Shown piece after piece: positions 59,701-64,000 of a stretch of DNA of 64,000 nucleotides; positions within the stretch are counted from its first letter, which is position 1, and each line of letters opens with the position of its first letter. The position numbers and the translations under genes are program-made. The stretch lies in the NCBI RefSeq assembly GCF_964355755.1, contig NC_092678.1, positions 3,110,922 through 3,174,921 on the forward strand. The letters are read 5' to 3'. Under the pieces are notes generated by a model that saw only the letters and a program-made list of their open reading frames with translations, was not told the origin of the DNA and ran no database searches. This DNA comes from Antedon mediterranea. Its lineage: Eukaryota; Echinodermata; Crinoidea; Comatulida; Antedonidae.

Positions 59701-62700
59701 GACCTCGAACTTGGAAATAAAAACATGATTACTTATTGATCATTGGAGATGCAATATTTATTATTTTATTTTAAATATGAAAATTTAATTTATGCTGCTG
59801 TTGATGCATAGCAAAGCAAGATAAAGTAGGTCCATGTTAAGTTGTCATTGAAACTATAAAACATATTGGGGGAAGGAATTAACCCCAGTTCATATGGTAT
59901 ACTGTATTAAGTTTTCTTGTCATATTCTGACAGTTCGGGGTTAGATTGTCTAACTTGGTATAATATTTCAAATTGACCTTCACCTTTAACAATCTATATA
60001 AAGTACTTTGCGAATAATATTATGTGTATAAATGATAATTTTGAATAGAACAAAAGCCTTCTATATGCCTTGTGGATTATATTACAATACATAAAGTGTC
60101 GCACAAATGCATAGAAATTATTATACAAACAGGTCGATATTGTTTGCACGACAAACTTTTGACAATTTAAATAAGTGCGTTTTAAATCATTCTGCTGTCT
60201 ACAGAAAGCAAACAGTTTGATCCATGTTCTTTAAATGTTTCCAAAAAATAAAACCTTGCGGACACCTAATACATTGTAAACTGTGTTAATTAAAAATACT
60301 TTTTCTATTTTTCTAAATGATATATATTTCCTTTATTGTTACTTTTTTTCATTTCCCATTCCTTCTCTCTAATTCTCTTTCTTCTTATATTAATACACCT
60401 ATGTCCTATATCCCTCTCCCATACCAGAACCTGGTTTATCCTCTCTCCTCCTAAATTAAACAGACACCATAGATATATCTACACCTGCACATCCTCCTAG
60501 CAACAGCAGATGTGTTATGTCCTATGACACCTTATTCCAGTAAGCTGTGGAGGCTGCTGTTTAAGATAATTGATGTGAGCAACAGGAGTGTTGGCTTATT
60601 GGTCTACCTAACTTGTCTATTGGCCGAGATTGTTTTTTGGCTCATTGGTTTGTCGACCTGTGTTGGCCTAACATGCTACAGTTTTGAAGAATATCCGTGT
60701 CATTGTAATAGGAAAACAATTATTAACCAGCTCATTTTCAGAGAACAAGCCAGTATATTTGTTGGGTTTGTGTGAGTCACTGGAAAACAAAATCAGAATT
60801 GTATTATTATGTTGGACGCTTTATACGCTACCCGTGCTCTTTGAAGTTTACACCAGAAATATAATTAATTGTTTCTTTGATTTATTGTGCAACGACAAGA
60901 TTTTCTTGTTGAAAACTTCTTTTTTAATTTGAAAAAGATGCAAGTGTGTTTGTGATATTGTTTGTTTACTTTCATTGAAATACTCGATGGTGAGTTTTGT
61001 TTTTGACTAAACAAAAACAAAAATTTGTTTCAAATCTTAATAGAGGAAGAAACTTTTGGGGGTTTTTCTTCAATTTTCAACAAGAAGTCAAGAAAAAATT
61101 GTTTTTTTAACGATTTGTTGGATTTATAATAGTTAATACTGTACTTATTAGGTAAGTTTTGTTAACCATGTTAATTATCTATCGGATAAATGATACATTT
61201 GTTGTGCTTTTCAGCTCCAAATGGGTCAAATTTTAAGACAATAAAAAACAAAATTTTTTTCTGAAAATAGCAAGATTAACTTCATCTGTCTTGTAAACAT
61301 CTGTTCTGTCTTTGAAAATTATACTACTACAGTAAAGTGGTTAACATCTGTTTCGGTGTCAACTTTTAAACAATAAAGACAATAGAATTGTGTAGACAAA
61401 GTTAATGAGAAAGGGGATGGGAAACTAAACAATATGTAAATGAATAATTAAATAACGCTTTTATCACGAATGGTACAGCATCTTTGCCTGCTTTTATCAT
61501 CAGGTTGTTGATATTCGGTTCTGAGAACGTAAATAATTAATGTATATTTCCACTTTAACTGGTTTCCGATTTATAATTTTGTTACACTTTGTGAATGTGA
61601 GTTCAATCATCTTTTGGGCACCATATGTGTGAGCATCTGTTCCTGTGTGATATAGCAAAGCTGTAGTCATATTATAGCGGTAGATATTTACCATGTTTTA
61701 AAAATGATACCAAAGAGGAAGAGTGAATATCTGATTAATAGTGCCATTTTCATAAATTGAAAAGTTTAGTTAGTACTATCTAGGTATTATCTCTCTTCTT
61801 AAATTGTAAGACCAATTATGTGCTGTTATCCACATTTGGCTATGTTAGAACTTTTCACTAATTAGGTACTGCCTGTCGTTTGGATGTCAATTATTCATGT
61901 TAGATTATATAATTAACAAGATAAAAACTAGCTTCAATGTTTTTGTACTTCCATGGTTTTATGAAGGTAAGATTTTGAAAAAGATATATGAGATGGAATA
62001 TAATTACATTTATTTGTGGAGGGGATGGTTATTGGTTTGTTTAGTCTTCCCCTCAGTACGTCAAACTATCTGATTAGAGGTGGGAGGTTAGTTATTGAAA
62101 ACAGTATACCTAATCAAGACATCATTTTCTAGTTAGCTTATCTCTGCTTAACAGTGTCATCCTAGCAAACCACCTCCTGTGTCTTGTTAGCACGCAGGTT
62201 GATTGGATGGTTACATGTGGTAATCAATTATCAATACTTAAGTTTATAATTTAAGCTTATCTCTACCTGCACACTAAATAAGGAGTATTCTTTGTTTACA
62301 TCATCTTCAACGTGCTTCTGTGTTTTTTTTCAATTTCCTTTAGCACCATTTTTCTGTTTCGTAGGTAACGCACACTTTAATCTGTGCAGAAATGGCACTT
62401 TTAGCCTTTTTTAACATTTATTTATTTTGCCCTGAGTTTATCCAGTGAGCGCTCATAGCCGTTACACCACTTCTATGTAGCTTACGTTTTTAATGCTATC
62501 AGAATAGCAATTCTGTTTAATTATTATGCCATTAATGTTTTAACTTTTGGTACTTTTATTACCTCATCTTGTATCTTTTTTCATGATAAAATTTTAGACA
62601 ATTTTGAATAATGTTTGTGTTATGTATATTTGAGGTATAGTTAATTTGAAGTAGGCCTACTGTGTAGAAGTAGTTCTGCATCATTTCATTAAGCTACACT

Positions 62701-62714
62701 TACATTGAACATAA

Positions 62715-62855
62715 GCTTGGTTCCCACTAGGACACAACATTAGCAATTTGACCAATCACCAGCTATGGATCATTTGAACTGTCGTATGTGATTGGTCAAA
62801 TAGCTTGCGTTAATGCACATAGGTAAATTACGTTACATCCTTGTGGGAACCAAGC
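62715..62855. mobile_element. MITE family B, complete 141-bp copy
   Basis: Inverted ends GCTTGGTTCCCACTAGGA and its partner TCCTTGTGGGAACCAAGC are flanked on both sides by ATAA (62711-62714 and 62856-62859). The duplication could also be read as TA or TAA. Internal inverted words (ATTTGACCAATCAC ... GTGATTGGTCAAAT) extend the symmetry. It resembles the short element at 1342. Confidence 0.8.
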
Positions 62856-64000
62856 ATAAAAGCCCATTAAAGGTTGGTAACCTGTAGGAAGTCTTTAATT
62901 AGAAAGAGTCTTGTAAATTACAGTCTTTAATATGAAGAGACCTATATTAATGTTCAGATGTTAACCATTGATGTTATGAACTCATCTACCACTGTTTCAA
63001 CGTTGTCGGCTTTCCATTGATATGTGATTAAATACTTTATAAGGAACCCTTGGGACGGTTTGAAATGCCTCAGGGACCATTCATTATGGATCTCCAGCCC
63101 TAAGAGACAGTAGTTTCCTCTTCTTTCAAGGAAGCTTACAGTGGGTTACTCCGGCTATAAATTAGGATGCGGTAGTCTGATAAAATACAGCTCATCTTTA
63201 ATTGTCTATTACAATTAATTTAATGAATTTAATTTTCCTGTATTTTATTGATAAGATGGTTTGGCATTAAGGTTCTATTCATTTTACCACTTTGTTTTTC
63301 TACTGTAAGAAACAAACTAGTGTAAAGGTCATAAATTTTTGTTTAGTAAATTTAATTTTAAAATAGTTAGTGTCCAAAGCATTGGATAAAAACTTGTTTT
63401 TAATCTGTTTAGAATCGGCCTAATTCACTGGCCATGGTATGTAACATTAGCTAATAGTTCTTTTTAATTATATACTATTGCGTGACTTGATATGGAAATT
63501 GAAAGCTATCAAAATACTATCTGATTGCTGTATGAATAATTAGTATTGTATTATACTGGTAGATACATTCCACACTTTTTAACAACACACGATAAGTCTA
63601 TGTTTGTTATAGTGCATGATAGTGTACTTTAAATGTAAACACAAATTTTTGGGGGAAATTCAACTGAAAATTTTTGTGGACACGGATTACTGCTCAAGAT
63701 GTTTTTAACTGGTTAATATAAAATTTAAGTAAGCATTGGTTGCCAGTGTAGATGCAATAAAACATTTAAATGAAAAGATACATTAAAAGTAGTACTAAAT
63801 GATTCATAACAGACATTATAAATGTTTAAATTTGCACAACTTATAGTTCACAAAAAATCTAGAGCAATGTACTGCCACTGTCCACCAAGCTACAATTGAA
63901 TTATTATTGAGGGTGGTCATATTTTGATGTTAAAAGCCATCTTTATATAATCTTTCATTTGATGAAAAAAGTATAAAACTTTATATCATGAATATTTTTC

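Larger units (their letters stand above)
39399..64000 (+). other. Right-hand 24.6 kb: intronic or intergenic, no secure exon
   Basis: I found no exon with both good splice sites and consistent phase that I would call. The best weak candidates are 47571-47597 and 44752-44801. Named contents are an inverted repeat pair, a SINE, short tandem repeats, a 353-bp MITE, a 40-bp palindrome, a LINE remnant and a MITE B copy. A poly(A) tract lies near 41011-41028. Frames such as 42957, 51602, 59210 and 60512 (60-90 codons, hydrophobic, AT-driven) have no supporting context. Everything else is AT-rich DNA in which I see nothing specific. Confidence 0.5.

Overview
This is a eukaryotic, AT-rich metazoan genomic window. 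It has spliced genes with GT-AG introns, a tRNA-derived SINE, several short inverted-repeat transposon (MITE) families and long non-coding stretches. Dispersed AGGCCTA/TAGGCC words and clear orthologues of QNG1, KLHDC8 and WASHC1 suggest an invertebrate deuterostome. An echinoderm is my best guess, but that is inference only.

The first 12 kb are gene-dense. Position 101-262 holds the last exon of a queuosine-salvage hydrolase (QNG1/C9orf64 family). An uncharacterised single-coding-exon gene for a 504-residue, Ser/Arg/Lys-rich protein lies at 2068-3582. A five-exon KLHDC8-type kelch propeller gene (4533-6813, 354 aa) follows. The three-exon WASHC1 gene (453 aa, actin-nucleation-promoting subunit of the WASH complex) is on the minus strand at 9503-11051. 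A first coding exon for an N-terminal leucine/isoleucine-zipper protein is transcribed divergently from WASHC1 at 11688.

From 12 kb to the right edge there is almost no coding sequence. It reads best as the giant introns of the plus-strand gene that begins at 11688. A second possible first exon (23599-23633) and small exons at 28549, 29604 and 39366 all use phase 2. The two first exons both end in a split Arg codon (AG|), and the internal candidates are 54, 72 and 33 nt, so they could be joined or skipped without a frameshift. No catalytic domain of this gene lies in the window, so its identity is open.

The intronic DNA carries a MITE family (TIR AGCTCTGTCTACACTATC, TTA target duplication). 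Its internal 21-bp module exists in one or two copies in dispersed elements and in twelve copies at 13.95 kb. The module contains CCAAATATGG, a perfect CArG box. A second array of about 21-bp period at 12.6 kb contains CCAAATTTGG, also a perfect CArG box. The window also holds a 353-bp GC-rich MITE, a fold-back palindrome, two SINE copies plus two fragments, a LINE 3' remnant and several tandem duplications. The most unusual signals are the transposon-to-CArG-array relationship inside one intron and the chain of symmetric phase-2 exons behind alternative starts. I saw no CRISPR array, rRNA or free-standing tRNA gene.
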